15,397 bases of DNA from UBA5972 sp964480735 (GTDB taxonomy: Bacteria; Pseudomonadota; Alphaproteobacteria; Rhodobacterales; Rhodobacteraceae), in contig CAYZQS010000059.1 in the NCBI GenBank assembly GCA_964480735.1, positions 1-15,397 of the forward strand, written 5' to 3'. The notes under the pieces were generated by a model. It did not search any database, was not told the DNA's origin, and saw only the letters and a program-made list of their open reading frames with translations. Shown here one piece after another: positions 1 through 7,092 of this stretch (within the stretch, counting starts at the first letter, position 1; every line of letters begins with the position of its first letter). The position numbers and the translations under genes were made by a program.

Positions 1-893
1 GCCATGCGCACTGCCACGCCCATCTCCACCTGTTCCTGTATCACACTGCGGTTGATGTCATCGGCCAGCGTGCCGTCGATCTCTACCCCACGGTTCATCG
101 GCCCCGGGTGCATGACAATCGCATCATCCTTCGCGTGGCTCAGCTTTTCCGCGTCCAGCCCCCAGCGGTGGTAATATTCGCGCATCGACGGGATGAACGC
201 CCCGTCCATGCGTTCTTTTTGCAGGCGCAGCATCATCACCACATCCACATCCGCCAGTCCATCGCGCATGTCCTCAAACACTTCGACGCCAAACTCTGCA
301 ATGCCCGATGGCATCAGGGTTTTCGGCCCGATCAACCGCACCCGGTTTTCCATTTTGCCCAGCAGCATGATGTTGGACCGCGCCACGCGCGAATGGGCGA
401 TGTCACCGCAAATGGCGATGCTTAAACGGTGCAGGCGGCCCTTGGCACGCCGGATCGTCAGGGCATCCAGCAGCCCCTGCGTGGGGTGTTCGTGCCGCCC
501 GTCGCCGGCGTTCAGAACCGCGCAATTCACCTTTTCCGCCAACAGGTTAACAGCACCTGAACTGGGGTGTCGCACCACCAGCAAATCCGGGTGCATGGCG
601 TTCAGGGTCATGGCGGTGTCAATCAGGGTTTCGCCCTTTTTGATCGAGGATGCCTGCATCGCCATGTTCATCACATCAGCCCCAAGGCGTTTGCCTGCCA
701 GCTCGAAACTGGCCTGGGTGCGGGTGGAATTTTCAAAGAACATATTGACCTGCGTCATGCCCGCCAGTGCTGTGCCGTGTTTGGCGCCGGTGCGGTTCAG
801 ATCAACGTAATTGTCTGCCAGATCAAGGATGGTCAGAATGTCAGATTGCAACAGCGGCTCTATGCCAAGCAGATGTCGCCCTGAAAATTCCAT
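1..893 (-). CDS. pyrB: Aspartate carbamoyltransferase catalytic subunit, 3' end cut by window
   Basis: It condenses carbamoyl phosphate with L-aspartate to N-carbamoyl-aspartate, the committed step of de novo pyrimidine synthesis in the cytosol. I translated it directly from the minus strand: it opens MEFSGRHLLGIEPL and stays open to the left edge (297 codons). The carbamoyl-phosphate loop STRT lies at residues 55-58 in the context FFENSTRTQASFELAG. HPxSGAVNLLAEKVN follows at about 109-123, HEHPTQGLLDAL at about 134-145, and the family signature VMHPGPMNRGVEID near the end. PyrB is usually about 310-320 residues, so some 15-20 C-terminal residues are missing. The ATG at 893 has GGGG five bases upstream and lies about 22 bases downstream of a plausible promoter start site. 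In related genomes pyrC often follows pyrB, so it may lie just outside the window (inference). It is divergent from the MetE-like gene. Confidence 0.97.
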   Translation of the reverse strand, partial: MEFSGRHLLGIEPLLQSDILTILDLADNYVDLNRTGAKHGTALAGMTQVNMFFENSTRTQASFELAGKRLGADVMNMAMQASSIKKGETLIDTAMTLNAMHPDLLVVRHPSSGAVNLLAEKVNCAVLNAGDGRHEHPTQGLLDALTIRRAKGRLHRLSIAICGDIAHSRVARSNIMLLGKMENRVRLIGPKTLMPSGIAEFGVEVFEDMRDGLADVDVVMMLRLQKERMDGAFIPSMREYYHRWGLDAEKLSHAKDDAIVMHPGPMNRGVEIDGTLADDINRSVIQEQVEMGVAVRM

Positions 894-921
894 CAATTCC
901 CCGTGCTGTCGCGGTGCGGGC

Positions 922-950
922 GTTATAGGCGGGCCGGTGGGCGCAAACAA
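922..950 (-). promoter_or_regulatory. Candidate sigma-70-type promoter of pyrB
   Basis: Read on the minus strand, TTGTTT (945-950) and TATAAC (922-927) are separated by exactly 17 bases. Transcription would start near 915 and give a leader of about 20 nt before the pyrB ATG at 893. A leader this short leaves no room for a PyrR-type attenuator. The spacing and both hexamers are good, but this is pattern evidence only. Confidence 0.5.
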
Positions 951-1018
951 GGGGCTTGTCGGGGCGGTAATTCTCTGCTTTGGTTTTGCCTGAAACGGGG
1001 CAAAAATCAAGAGGCGAC

Positions 1019-2092
1019 ATGGCGCAAAAACCGTTGCAAACCACCACGCTTGGTGCCTTTCCCAAGCCTGATTATGTGCCGGTCCGCGACTGGTTTGACG
1101 CGGCGCGGTTTGACGGCGGCATGAACAATTCCGAAGTGACGCTGGATTACAGCCGCAAGGCGCAGGGGCTGACAGAACAGGACGAGGCGCTGTTTGTGCG
1201 CGCCGCCAAAGAGGTGATTGATCTGCAGATAAACGCCGGCATTGACATACCCACAGACGGCGAAGTGCGGCGGGAAAACTATATCCATTATCACTGCCGA
1301 CAGATCGAGGGCTTTGACTTTGAAAATCTGGAGCACCGGGTCCTGCGCGACGGAGCATATGACGTTGACCTTCCGGCCATTCGCGGCAAGATCGGGCATC
1401 CGGGTACACCTTACGGGCCGCATGATTTCATGGCCGCGCAAGCCGCATGCGACCGGCCCGTGAAATTCACCCTGCCGGGGCCGATGACGATTATGGACAC
1501 CACGGCGGACTGTTTTTACAACGACCGGCCAAAGCTGAATGCGGCACTGGCGGAAACCGTGAACCGCGAGGTTCTGGCGCTGGTGGATGCGGGTTGCACT
1601 TATATCCAGATCGACGAGCCGCTGTTTGCAAGGCAGGTCGCGGACGCGCTTGATTTTGGCTTTGAGGGGCTGGCGCGGTGTTTTCACGGCGTGCCCAAAT
1701 CGGTGACGCGCATTGTGCATATGTGCTGTGGTTATCCCAACCATGTGGATGACGAGGATTATAAGAAGGCCGACCCGCGGGCCTACGGGCAATTGAGTGC
1801 CGCCATTGACGCAGGCCCGTTTGATCAGGTGTCAATAGAGGATGCGCATTGTTGCAACGATCTGGGACTGCTTGATAAAATCCAGAACAAGACGGTGATT
1901 TTCGGCGCTGTTGCCATCGCCCGCAGCCGGGTGGAAACTGTGGAAGAGGTGGCCGCGCGTCTGCAGGGTGCGCTGCAGCATATCGACCGCGACCGTCTGG
2001 TTGTGGCCCCTGATTGCGGGCTGGGATTGCTGACGCCGGAGTTGGCAGAGGCCAAGCTGAAGGTGATGTGCGCAGCGGCGGCGCGGGTCTGA
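1019..2092 (+). CDS. MetE-core (cobalamin-independent methionine synthase family) methyltransferase, 357 aa
   Basis: It belongs to the UROD/MetE-like TIM-barrel family and matches only the catalytic C-terminal half of MetE, which is about 750 aa in full. Visible motifs are DIPTDGEVRRENY (76-88), FTLPGPMTIMDTTAD (150-164), YIQIDEPLF (195-203), the zinc-ligand pair in RIVHMCCGYPN (H234, C236), VSIEDAH (E274) and VAPDCGLGLLTPE (C333). These fit the His-Cys-Glu-Cys zinc site of MetE. The likely reaction is methyl transfer to the thiol of homocysteine. The donor is uncertain, since short MetE-core proteins can use donors other than methyl-tetrahydrofolate. The ATG at 1019 is chosen over an in-frame TTG at 980 because GAGG (1011-1014) sits four bases upstream. 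No cobalamin or SAM riboswitch is apparent in the 126-base gap to pyrB. The gene stands alone on this strand. Confidence 0.85.
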   Translation: MAQKPLQTTTLGAFPKPDYVPVRDWFDAARFDGGMNNSEVTLDYSRKAQGLTEQDEALFVRAAKEVIDLQINAGIDIPTDGEVRRENYIHYHCRQIEGFDFENLEHRVLRDGAYDVDLPAIRGKIGHPGTPYGPHDFMAAQAACDRPVKFTLPGPMTIMDTTADCFYNDRPKLNAALAETVNREVLALVDAGCTYIQIDEPLFARQVADALDFGFEGLARCFHGVPKSVTRIVHMCCGYPNHVDDEDYKKADPRAYGQLSAAIDAGPFDQVSIEDAHCCNDLGLLDKIQNKTVIFGAVAIARSRVETVEEVAARLQGALQHIDRDRLVVAPDCGLGLLTPELAEAKLKVMCAAAARV

Positions 2093-2096
2093 TAGA

Positions 2097-2123
2097 TCGG
2101 TCGAGTTCGGGATCGGATTTTTT
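2097..2123 (+). terminator. Possible Rho-independent terminator after the MetE-like gene
   Basis: Five bases after the stop codon, TCGGTC (2097-2102) can pair with GATCGG (2111-2116), including two G-U pairs, around an 8-base loop. A run of six T follows at 2118-2123. The stem is short, but position and T-tract fit. Confidence 0.4.
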
Positions 2124-2167
2124 GAGCCAACATCATTAAGCTGTTGATATTTTATAGTTATTTGCTT

Positions 2168-2215
2168 GGCGGCTTAATAAGCACGGTTTTTCGCTGGGAA
2201 ACCGCCGGAAACGGC
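2168..2215. repeat. Nested and mutually exclusive short hairpins
   Basis: Within 48 bases, GGCGG (2168-2172) can pair with CCGCC (2202-2206). GCTTA (2172-2176) can pair with TAAGC (2178-2182), though the one-base loop makes this weak as RNA. GGTTT (2185-2189) can pair with AAACC (2199-2203). GCCG (2204-2207) can pair with CGGC (2212-2215) around a GAAA tetraloop. Some of these exclude each other. No T-tract follows. Confidence 0.4.
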
Positions 2216-2220
2216 AAATT

Positions 2221-2268
2221 GCGTTTTGCTTGGGCCCGCTGTCGCTTCCCAAAATTAAAGCAAAATGC
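2221..2268. repeat. Inverted repeat, 11-bp arms
   Basis: GCGTTTTGCTT (2221-2231) and AAGCAAAATGC (2258-2268) are complementary over 11 positions with one G-U pair. Inside, TTGGG (2230-2234) faces CCCAA (2248-2252). It could form an extended hairpin in RNA from either strand. Confidence 0.55.
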
Positions 2269-2325
2269 GTTTTACCTGAATCAGCAGGTGGTCCTTCAAA
2301 CGTCGCTTACCGCATGGATTTACCG

Positions 2326-2368
2326 GCGTTTTGCGAATTTTCTGTGGATCAGGCTAAACGCAAAACGC
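2326..2368. repeat. Perfect 10-bp inverted repeat, 23-bp spacer
   Basis: GCGTTTTGCG (2326-2335) and CGCAAAACGC (2359-2368) are exact reverse complements. The core GCGTTTTGC also occurs at 2221-2229 and GCGTTTT at 2267-2273, so one short motif recurs at least four times in about 150 bases. Confidence 0.6.
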
Positions 2369-2408
2369 TCTGGGGTCTGTTGAGAATAACGGCGTTTGGT
2401 ATTCCTTT

Positions 2409-2426
2409 ACAGACACAGACACAGAC
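2409..2426. repeat. Hexanucleotide microsatellite (ACAGAC)x3
   Basis: Three exact copies of ACAGAC are consecutive at 2409-2414, 2415-2420 and 2421-2426. They lie about 50 bases before the 8-bp array. No gene is associated. Confidence 0.8.
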
Positions 2427-2473
2427 TCACGCAAAGCCCAAAACACCGCGTTGTTATGGCTCTGCGGGCCATC

Positions 2474-2593
2474 CGTTCGGTGGACCAGTGAGCCAGTCGG
2501 CCGGTGGGCCGGTAAACCAGCCGGCCAGTCGGCCAGTGGGTCGGTCGACCAGTCGGCCAGTGGACCAGTAAACCAGTGGGCCGGAAAACTGGA
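2474..2593. repeat. Degenerate 8-bp tandem array, consensus SGRCCRGT, about 14-15 units
   Basis: Read in steps of eight from 2474, successive units are CGTTCGGT, GGACCAGT, GAGCCAGT, CGGCCGGT, GGGCCGGT, AAACCAGC, CGGCCAGT (2522), CGGCCAGT, GGGTCGGT, CGACCAGT, CGGCCAGT, GGACCAGT, AAACCAGT, GGGCCGGA, then the decayed AAACTGGA. Phase is never lost. Column 5 is always C and column 7 always G in the first 14 units. Column 4 is C or T, column 6 is A or G, column 8 is almost always T. Variation is thus mostly transitions plus G/C swaps in column 1. Because the unit length is not a multiple of three, all frames encode an 8-residue repeat if translated, and two plus frames stay open across it. There is no Shine-Dalgarno sequence or homology to support translation. 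Confidence 0.9.
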
Positions 2594-2886
2594 CCGCCGT
2601 TTGCCCTTTATTTCAAAGTGTTACGGGCGATTTACGGCTGACATATTGTCAAGTGCGCAGACGTCTTACCCAATGTACTGGTCCGGGGTTTCGAAATTTT
2701 CGGCGCACCCGGAACAGTCAAATTCTGGCGAAACGAAGACCGGAGTATCCGCACATTTGTGGAACCGACCGGGTTTACCAACGCAACAACCTGGACATAA
2801 TCCAGACCACACGTTTGAAGCAAAAGGCCGCTATCAAAAACCGGATGTTTCGCAACCTCCCGCGATTTCAGACCAACACCGCATTT

Positions 2887-3873
2887 TTATTTTCGGCTGC
2901 CGAAAACCCCGGTCAGCGCCTGTTTGACCAACCCGCTGACACCGGGTTTTTTGATCGCCACAAACGGCATCGGGCGGCAGACTTCCATCGCCGCCACCCC
3001 AACCCGCGCGGTCAAGGCACCGTTGACCACGCCTTCGCCAAACCGGCGTGACAGTTTAGAGACCAGCCCGCCGCCTGCCAGTGATCCAATCAGATCATCG
3101 CCAATCGCCACCGCCCCGGTTGCGGCCAGATGCAGCAAAACCGTGCGCAACAACCGCCAGGAGCCAAACAGCCCGGCCCGACCGCCGTAAATCTCGGCGA
3201 TCTTGCGCACCATGCGCAGGTTGGCGGCCAGTGCGGTGATCACATCCACCAGCGCCAGCGGGACAATCGCGGTCACCGTGGCCACCATCCGCGAAGCCGC
3301 CTCTATCTCCCGCATCGCATCAGCATCAAGCGGAACCAGCAATTCGGTCTCGGCCAGATCAAGCAAGGCGTCAGCGTCCAGAATATCGCCACTTTTCGCG
3401 GCAAAATTATCCTGCGCCCATGTCATGGCGCTTCGCTTAGCAAAGAACCGCCGCAACCGTGCCACCGCCAAGCGGGCGGTCATCAGATCGCCGCTGTTTC
3501 GCGCCACTTCGGCCTGTCTGCGCAGACCGTCCATCCGGCGCAGGCGCACAAAGGCCAGCCACTCGCGCAGGATCAACAGGGCCGCGCTAAGAACAAAGAC
3601 GCCAACCACCACCAGCGCCACCCGGCCCATCCAGATATTACGCTCCAGCAGGGCGAAAACGAAATCCCATGCACTCAGCGAAATGACAAAGACCAAAAGG
3701 CTGACCAAAGCCGCCCAGAACAAGCGCCAAAGCCGCGACGGGCGGCTGGCCGCCATCGCCGCCAATCGCTGCATGGATTGACCCCGCGCCTCCGGCAACA
3801 GGGGCGCGTCAGCCGGAGACGGTGTTTCACCCTTGATTTCGATCAGCACCGGGCCCGGTTTTTGTGTGCTCAT
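2887..3873 (-). CDS. ycjF: YcjF-like inner-membrane protein (TIGR01620/DUF697), 328 aa
   Basis: An integral membrane partner of the YcjX GTPase-like protein; its molecular role is unknown. In Escherichia coli, ycjX and ycjF belong to the phage-shock (Psp) stress regulon. The N-terminal 45 residues are polar and probably cytoplasmic. Two strongly hydrophobic segments follow at about 48-76 and 81-104. After them comes a basic stretch (RLRRMDGLRRQAEVAR) and a C-terminal DUF697-like region with further hydrophobic helices (about 195-220 and 245-270). It ends in GVFGSRK. The ATG overlaps the ycjX stop by four bases (ATGA), so translation is probably coupled. A 7-bp hairpin (TTTTCGG, loop CTG, CCGAAAA; 2890-2906) covers the last codons, but no T-tract follows it in the direction of transcription. 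Confidence 0.88.
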   Translation of the reverse strand: MSTQKPGPVLIEIKGETPSPADAPLLPEARGQSMQRLAAMAASRPSRLWRLFWAALVSLLVFVISLSAWDFVFALLERNIWMGRVALVVVGVFVLSAALLILREWLAFVRLRRMDGLRRQAEVARNSGDLMTARLAVARLRRFFAKRSAMTWAQDNFAAKSGDILDADALLDLAETELLVPLDADAMREIEAASRMVATVTAIVPLALVDVITALAANLRMVRKIAEIYGGRAGLFGSWRLLRTVLLHLAATGAVAIGDDLIGSLAGGGLVSKLSRRFGEGVVNGALTARVGVAAMEVCRPMPFVAIKKPGVSGLVKQALTGVFGSRK

Positions 3874-5288
3874 CTTAAACGGTCTCCGATCAAAAATTCA
3901 GCGGCTTTGTCCAGCCTTATGTGTGGCGGGCCAAACCCCGGCCGCAGCGCGATTTTCGCTGGCCGAAACCGCATGATCTGATAATCCGCGTCCAGCCATT
4001 TTTCCGCCCCATTGCGTCCCTGCCGCAGCAGTTGGTGCGGGTCGGTTGGCAGGGTGCCGGGATAAAACGCCGCCTGTTTGCCGCCTGCGTTCAACACCCC
4101 GCGCACGCAGTCCAGTTTTGCGCCATTGTGATCGATGGTTTCCTCCACCGTCGCACGCAGGGCCGCCAGTGACATGGCCGCTGTGGCAGCGCCGGCAAAT
4201 TTGGCCCGGTCTTCCGCTTCGCGCAGCATAGCCTGCATGATCGCGGTTAACTGCGGGTGCTGGTTGTGGTGCAGATGATCAGCTTTGGTGGCGGCGAACA
4301 GGATTTTTTCGCATCGTCTGCCGGTGATGCGCGACAGCCAGCTGTTTTTACCGGGGCGAAAACAGCGCAGGATATCGGCCATGGCCCCGCGCATATCTTC
4401 AACCGCGCGGGGGCCTGCGTGGATCGCCCCCAGCGCGTCCAGCAGAACAACCTGCCGGTCGATACGGGCGAAGTGATCGCGGAAAAACGGCTTAACCACC
4501 TGGGATTTATAGGCATTATAGCGCCGCTCCATCTCTCGCCACAGGCTGCCGCGGCGGGTTTTGGCGGGTTTTGGCAGCGGTGCAAAGGTCAGCGCGGGCG
4601 AGCCTGCAAGTTCGCCCGGCATCAAAAACCGCCCCGGCGCGCAGGCGGAAAATCCGGCGTCCCGCGCGGCGGAAAGATAGGCGGTATAACTTTTGGCAAG
4701 GGCCTGTGCCGTTGCCTCGCCAAACTGCGCCGCCGGGTCAGTTTTCCCAACCAGCGCCTGCCAGCCCGCCGCCACCGTTTGACGCAGGGCAGCCAGCGCC
4801 AGTGCGATTTCGCTCCACCGCGCGTAGCTTTGATCCAACAAGGGCAGGTCCAACAACCATTCACCGGGATAGTCAACGATATCCACATGCACCGTGCGCG
4901 GCCCGCCAAATCCGGCCAGAATGCCGGTTGGCTGCACCTTTAGGGACAGGCGCAATTGGCTGATGGCGCGGGTTGATTGTGGCCAGTGCGGATTGGGGCC
5001 TACCAGTGCCGCCAGATGGTTTTCATAATCAAAGCGGGGCACGGTATCATCCGGTTGCGGTTGCAGGTAAGCCGCGCGGATGCCCCCGCCTGCGGCTGCC
5101 AAAAGTTGCGGCATGCGGTTGTTATCCAGCAGATTGGCAATCAGCGAGGTGATAAAGACGGTCTTGCCCGAGCGGGACAGCCCGGTCACGCCAAGGCGGA
5201 TGGTTGGCTCAAACAGCGCCGCCTTTACCTGTCCGCCTGCGCCCTCTATGGCCCGGCTGATCCCGTCTGCAAAATCGTCTAAACCCAA
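3870..5288 (-). CDS. ycjX: YcjX-family P-loop NTPase (DUF463), 472 aa
   Basis: A predicted nucleotide-binding protein of the DUF463 family, cotranscribed with ycjF and of unknown biochemical activity. The Walker A/G1 loop is GLSRSGKT (36-43), preceded by the family-typical EPTIRLGVTGLSRSGKTVF. A G3-like DYPGEW is at 139-144 and a G4-like TKAD at 334-337. Length matches the family (about 460-490 aa). The start is TTG at 5288: no in-frame ATG or GTG lies between it and the upstream in-frame stop at 5319-5321, and AGGG sits seven bases before it. The protein begins MGLDDFADGISRAIEGAGGQ, the usual amphipathic N-terminus of the family. It is divergent from truA across 114 bases. Confidence 0.92.
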   Translation of the reverse strand: MGLDDFADGISRAIEGAGGQVKAALFEPTIRLGVTGLSRSGKTVFITSLIANLLDNNRMPQLLAAAGGGIRAAYLQPQPDDTVPRFDYENHLAALVGPNPHWPQSTRAISQLRLSLKVQPTGILAGFGGPRTVHVDIVDYPGEWLLDLPLLDQSYARWSEIALALAALRQTVAAGWQALVGKTDPAAQFGEATAQALAKSYTAYLSAARDAGFSACAPGRFLMPGELAGSPALTFAPLPKPAKTRRGSLWREMERRYNAYKSQVVKPFFRDHFARIDRQVVLLDALGAIHAGPRAVEDMRGAMADILRCFRPGKNSWLSRITGRRCEKILFAATKADHLHHNQHPQLTAIMQAMLREAEDRAKFAGAATAAMSLAALRATVEETIDHNGAKLDCVRGVLNAGGKQAAFYPGTLPTDPHQLLRQGRNGAEKWLDADYQIMRFRPAKIALRPGFGPPHIRLDKAAEFLIGDRLR

Positions 5289-5320
5289 TGCCTTGCCCTG
5301 TATTTCCTGTTGGTTGCTTT

Positions 5321-5349
5321 AACATAGGTGCAAACCTGTCTGTTTTGAA
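5321..5349 (-). promoter_or_regulatory. Weak candidate promoter for ycjX-ycjF
   Basis: On the minus strand, TTCAAA (5344-5349) and TATGTT (5321-5326) are 17 bases apart; each matches its consensus hexamer at four of six positions. Start sites would fall near 5314, about 26 bases before the TTG. No sigma-54 (-24/-12) element was recognised, although Psp genes of enterobacteria use one. Confidence 0.3.
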
Positions 5350-5402
5350 GGACGCAACCCGCAGGGGATTGGCAAAACCGGCGGTTCGGTTTAGGCAGCC
5401 CC

Positions 5403-6173
5403 ATGCCCAGATTTGCCCTTAAAATCGAGTACAACGGCGCACCGTTTTGCGGCTGGCAGCGGCAGGCCGGACTGCAAACTGTGCAGGGCGTCGTTGAGGC
5501 GGCGTTGCGTAAAATCGACGGGGATTGTGAGGGCGTTACCGCCGCCGGACGCACGGACACCGGGGTTCACGCCTTTGCGCAGGTGGCCCATGTGGACCTG
5601 CGCAATTACTGGCAGGTGTTCCGGCTGAATGAGGCGCTGAACTATCATCTGAAACCCCATCCGGTGGCGGTTTTGCAGGTGGCCAGGGTGGCGGATGATT
5701 TCAGCGCAAGGTTCTCTGCCACCGCGCGGCAATACCGGTTTCGCCTGCTGGCGCGTCGTGCGCCGGTGACCCATGACGCGGGGCTGGTGTGGCAGGTGCC
5801 GAACCAACTGAAACTTGCGCCGATGCAAAAGGCTGCCGCGCATTTGATCGGCAGGCATGATTTCACCACCTTCCGCTCGGTGCATTGTCAGGCAGCTTCG
5901 CCCGTCAAAACCCTTGATACACTGGAGATAACCCGCACGGATCTTCCGCACGGGACAGAGCACCAGTTCACACTGAAGGCCCGCAGTTTTCTGCACAATC
6001 AGGTGCGCAGCATCGTTGGCACGCTTCAGCGCGTGGGCGCGGGGGCGTGGCAGCCCGGTGATGTCAAGGCCGCGCTTGCGGCCGCCGACCGCGCCGCCTG
6101 CGGCCCGGTTTGCCCGCCACAGGGGTTGTATCTGGAGCAGGTGTTTTACACGGACGATCCGTTTATATCCTGA
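5403..6173 (+). CDS. truA: tRNA pseudouridine(38-40) synthase TruA, 256 aa
   Basis: It isomerises uridines 38-40 in the anticodon arm of many tRNAs. The N-terminus MPRFALKIEYNGAPFCGWQR is typical. The catalytic aspartate is D52 in AAGRTDTGVHAFAQVAHVD. The second half shows YRFRLLARRAPV, HDFTTFRSVHCQAASPVKTL and SFLHNQVRSIVGTLQRVG, all standard TruA motifs, and the length is normal. The ATG at 5403 has only a poor Shine-Dalgarno sequence (TAGG at 5392-5395). TTGGCA (5369-5374) with TAGGCA 17 bases later could serve as a weak promoter that would start almost at the ATG. truA is alone on its strand and converges on the UPF0280 gene 36 bases downstream. Confidence 0.97.
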   Translation: MPRFALKIEYNGAPFCGWQRQAGLQTVQGVVEAALRKIDGDCEGVTAAGRTDTGVHAFAQVAHVDLRNYWQVFRLNEALNYHLKPHPVAVLQVARVADDFSARFSATARQYRFRLLARRAPVTHDAGLVWQVPNQLKLAPMQKAAAHLIGRHDFTTFRSVHCQAASPVKTLDTLEITRTDLPHGTEHQFTLKARSFLHNQVRSIVGTLQRVGAGAWQPGDVKAALAAADRAACGPVCPPQGLYLEQVFYTDDPFIS

Positions 6174-6191
6174 CGTCAGTTTCGCCGGAAC

Positions 6192-6236
6192 AAGACCTTT
6201 GGAAAAGTCTTATGAAGCAAATTCAAATTTGCTTTT
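6192..6236 (+). terminator. Possible truA terminator hairpins at convergent junction
   Basis: Two small inverted repeats lie just after truA. AAGAC (6192-6196) pairs with GTCTT (6207-6211). GCAAAT (6217-6222) pairs with ATTTGC (6227-6232) around TCAA, followed by TTTT (6233-6236). The second has terminator form for the plus strand but an AT-rich stem. It lies inside the 3' end of the convergent UPF0280 gene. A perfect palindrome CTGACGTCAG (6170-6179) also spans the truA stop. Confidence 0.35.
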
Positions 6237-7091
6237 GGCGCTGTCGGTATCTTTGGTGGCAATAACGGATTGCCGCATCCCGCCGATGATTTCTGTTTTG
6301 TTGCCCAGAAACAATGCGGCGCCGGTGATCAGGTGTTTGCGCAGCAATCCGTCGGCCAAAATGCGACCCGCCGCAAGGGCCTGATGAATTTCCGTGTCGT
6401 TCAAAAACCCAACGCCGATGGTGACCAGCCGGGGCCCCAAATCGCTGTCAGGTGACAGATCATCGGCGGGCGTGCGCGTCACCGCCGGATGCCCGGGCAG
6501 ATCAACCGCGTTGGCAATCATTGTGGCGGCCACGTCGGCGGCAGCGGCGGTTGGGGCCAGCACCGTCACCGCGTCGGCAATCCCCAATGAATGGCTGCGC
6601 CCGCGCCAGCCCGAGGTGGCCAAACCACGGGCGGGGCTGCTTGCGTGCATGTCAACCGCGCCAACACCAACCGCACCAACAACCGCGGCCGTCAGGCTGT
6701 GCCCCGCACGCAGAAAGACCGATATATCACCGCCGTTGTTGACATACACACGGTCCAGATCCAGCCCCTCACACATCGCGAACCGGATTTCATCCGCCAC
6801 TGCACCGGCAACCGCGGCCATCGGGGTTACAAAGCTGCCCTTATAGGCCTGCGCCGCGTGCCACATGCGCCGCGTTATGATCCCGGTGGGGCCTGTTTCT
6901 TCCAACGCAATGTCACGCCGCAATATGGGAAGTTCACTCACCAGCTCGTCAAGCACCGTCTGAAACCGGTCAACCGCCACCCCGTAAGCGCGATCTTTGT
7001 GTCGCCCCCAGGCCCTGATGATCAGATCAATCGGTCCCATATGCAGGTGCAGGCGGTCACCACTGATCATTCTGGCCTGTGGCGTTTGCAT
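6210..7091 (-). CDS. UPF0280 family ApbE-like protein, 293 aa
   Basis: A member of UPF0280 (COG2122), distantly related to ApbE flavin transferases; its biochemical role is not established. Characteristic stretches are GSFVTPMAAVAGAVADEI (85-102), which resembles the nucleotide-binding region of ApbE, and VYVNNGGDISVFL (115-127). A Gly/Ala-rich central part follows, with SGWRGRSHSLGIADAVTVLA. No lipoprotein signal peptide is visible, so it is probably cytoplasmic. The ATG at 7091 is one base after the stop of the reductase gene (TGA-C-ATG), and the length from there fits the family. A longer reading from 7286 would overlap the reductase by nearly 200 bases and is rejected. As last gene of the tightly packed operon, it could supply or attach a flavin for the reductase upstream (inference). 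Confidence 0.85.
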   Translation of the reverse strand: MQTPQARMISGDRLHLHMGPIDLIIRAWGRHKDRAYGVAVDRFQTVLDELVSELPILRRDIALEETGPTGIITRRMWHAAQAYKGSFVTPMAAVAGAVADEIRFAMCEGLDLDRVYVNNGGDISVFLRAGHSLTAAVVGAVGVGAVDMHASSPARGLATSGWRGRSHSLGIADAVTVLAPTAAAADVAATMIANAVDLPGHPAVTRTPADDLSPDSDLGPRLVTIGVGFLNDTEIHQALAAGRILADGLLRKHLITGAALFLGNKTEIIGGMRQSVIATKDTDSAKSKFEFAS

Positions 7092-7092
7092 G

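Larger units (their letters stand above)
2093..2886. other. Gene-free, repeat-rich convergent intergenic region
   Basis: About 790 bases lie between the stops of the MetE-like gene and ycjF. Both strands have open frames of up to about 160 codons, but none resembles a known protein. The longest plus frame (2451-2927) is held open by the 8-bp tandem array and runs into ycjF antisense. The left half (2168-2368) holds several inverted repeats built around GCGTTTTGC/GCAAAACGC. The middle holds an ACAGAC triplet and the 8-bp array. The right part (2600-2886) shows little beyond a TCCGGG/CCCGGA inverted repeat near 2680-2713. There is no tRNA, no known riboswitch and no clear decayed gene. Confidence 0.6.

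Noticed and set aside
980..1018. Longer TTG start for the MetE-like gene
   Set aside because: The ATG at 1019 has GAGG at proper spacing and the extra 13 residues have no family character.
894..1018. SAM or cobalamin riboswitch upstream of the MetE-like gene
   Set aside because: The gap is only 126 bases, shared with the pyrB promoter, and no conserved riboswitch core could be recognised.
2474..2593. Tandem array as a CRISPR
   Set aside because: Units are 8 bp, contiguous and without spacers; no cas genes are present.
2890..2906. Terminator for ycjF at the TTTTCGG/CCGAAAA hairpin
   Set aside because: The hairpin lies inside the last codons and is followed on the minus strand by an A-rich stretch, not a T-tract.
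2451..2927. Open plus-strand frame of 158 codons across the 8-bp array
   Set aside because: It is kept open by the repeat, has no Shine-Dalgarno sequence or recognisable domain, and runs into the ycjF gene on the opposite strand.
3130..3981. Plus-strand open frame of 283 codons opposite ycjF
   Set aside because: It is antisense to ycjF, Gln/His/Arg-rich and without any family motif.
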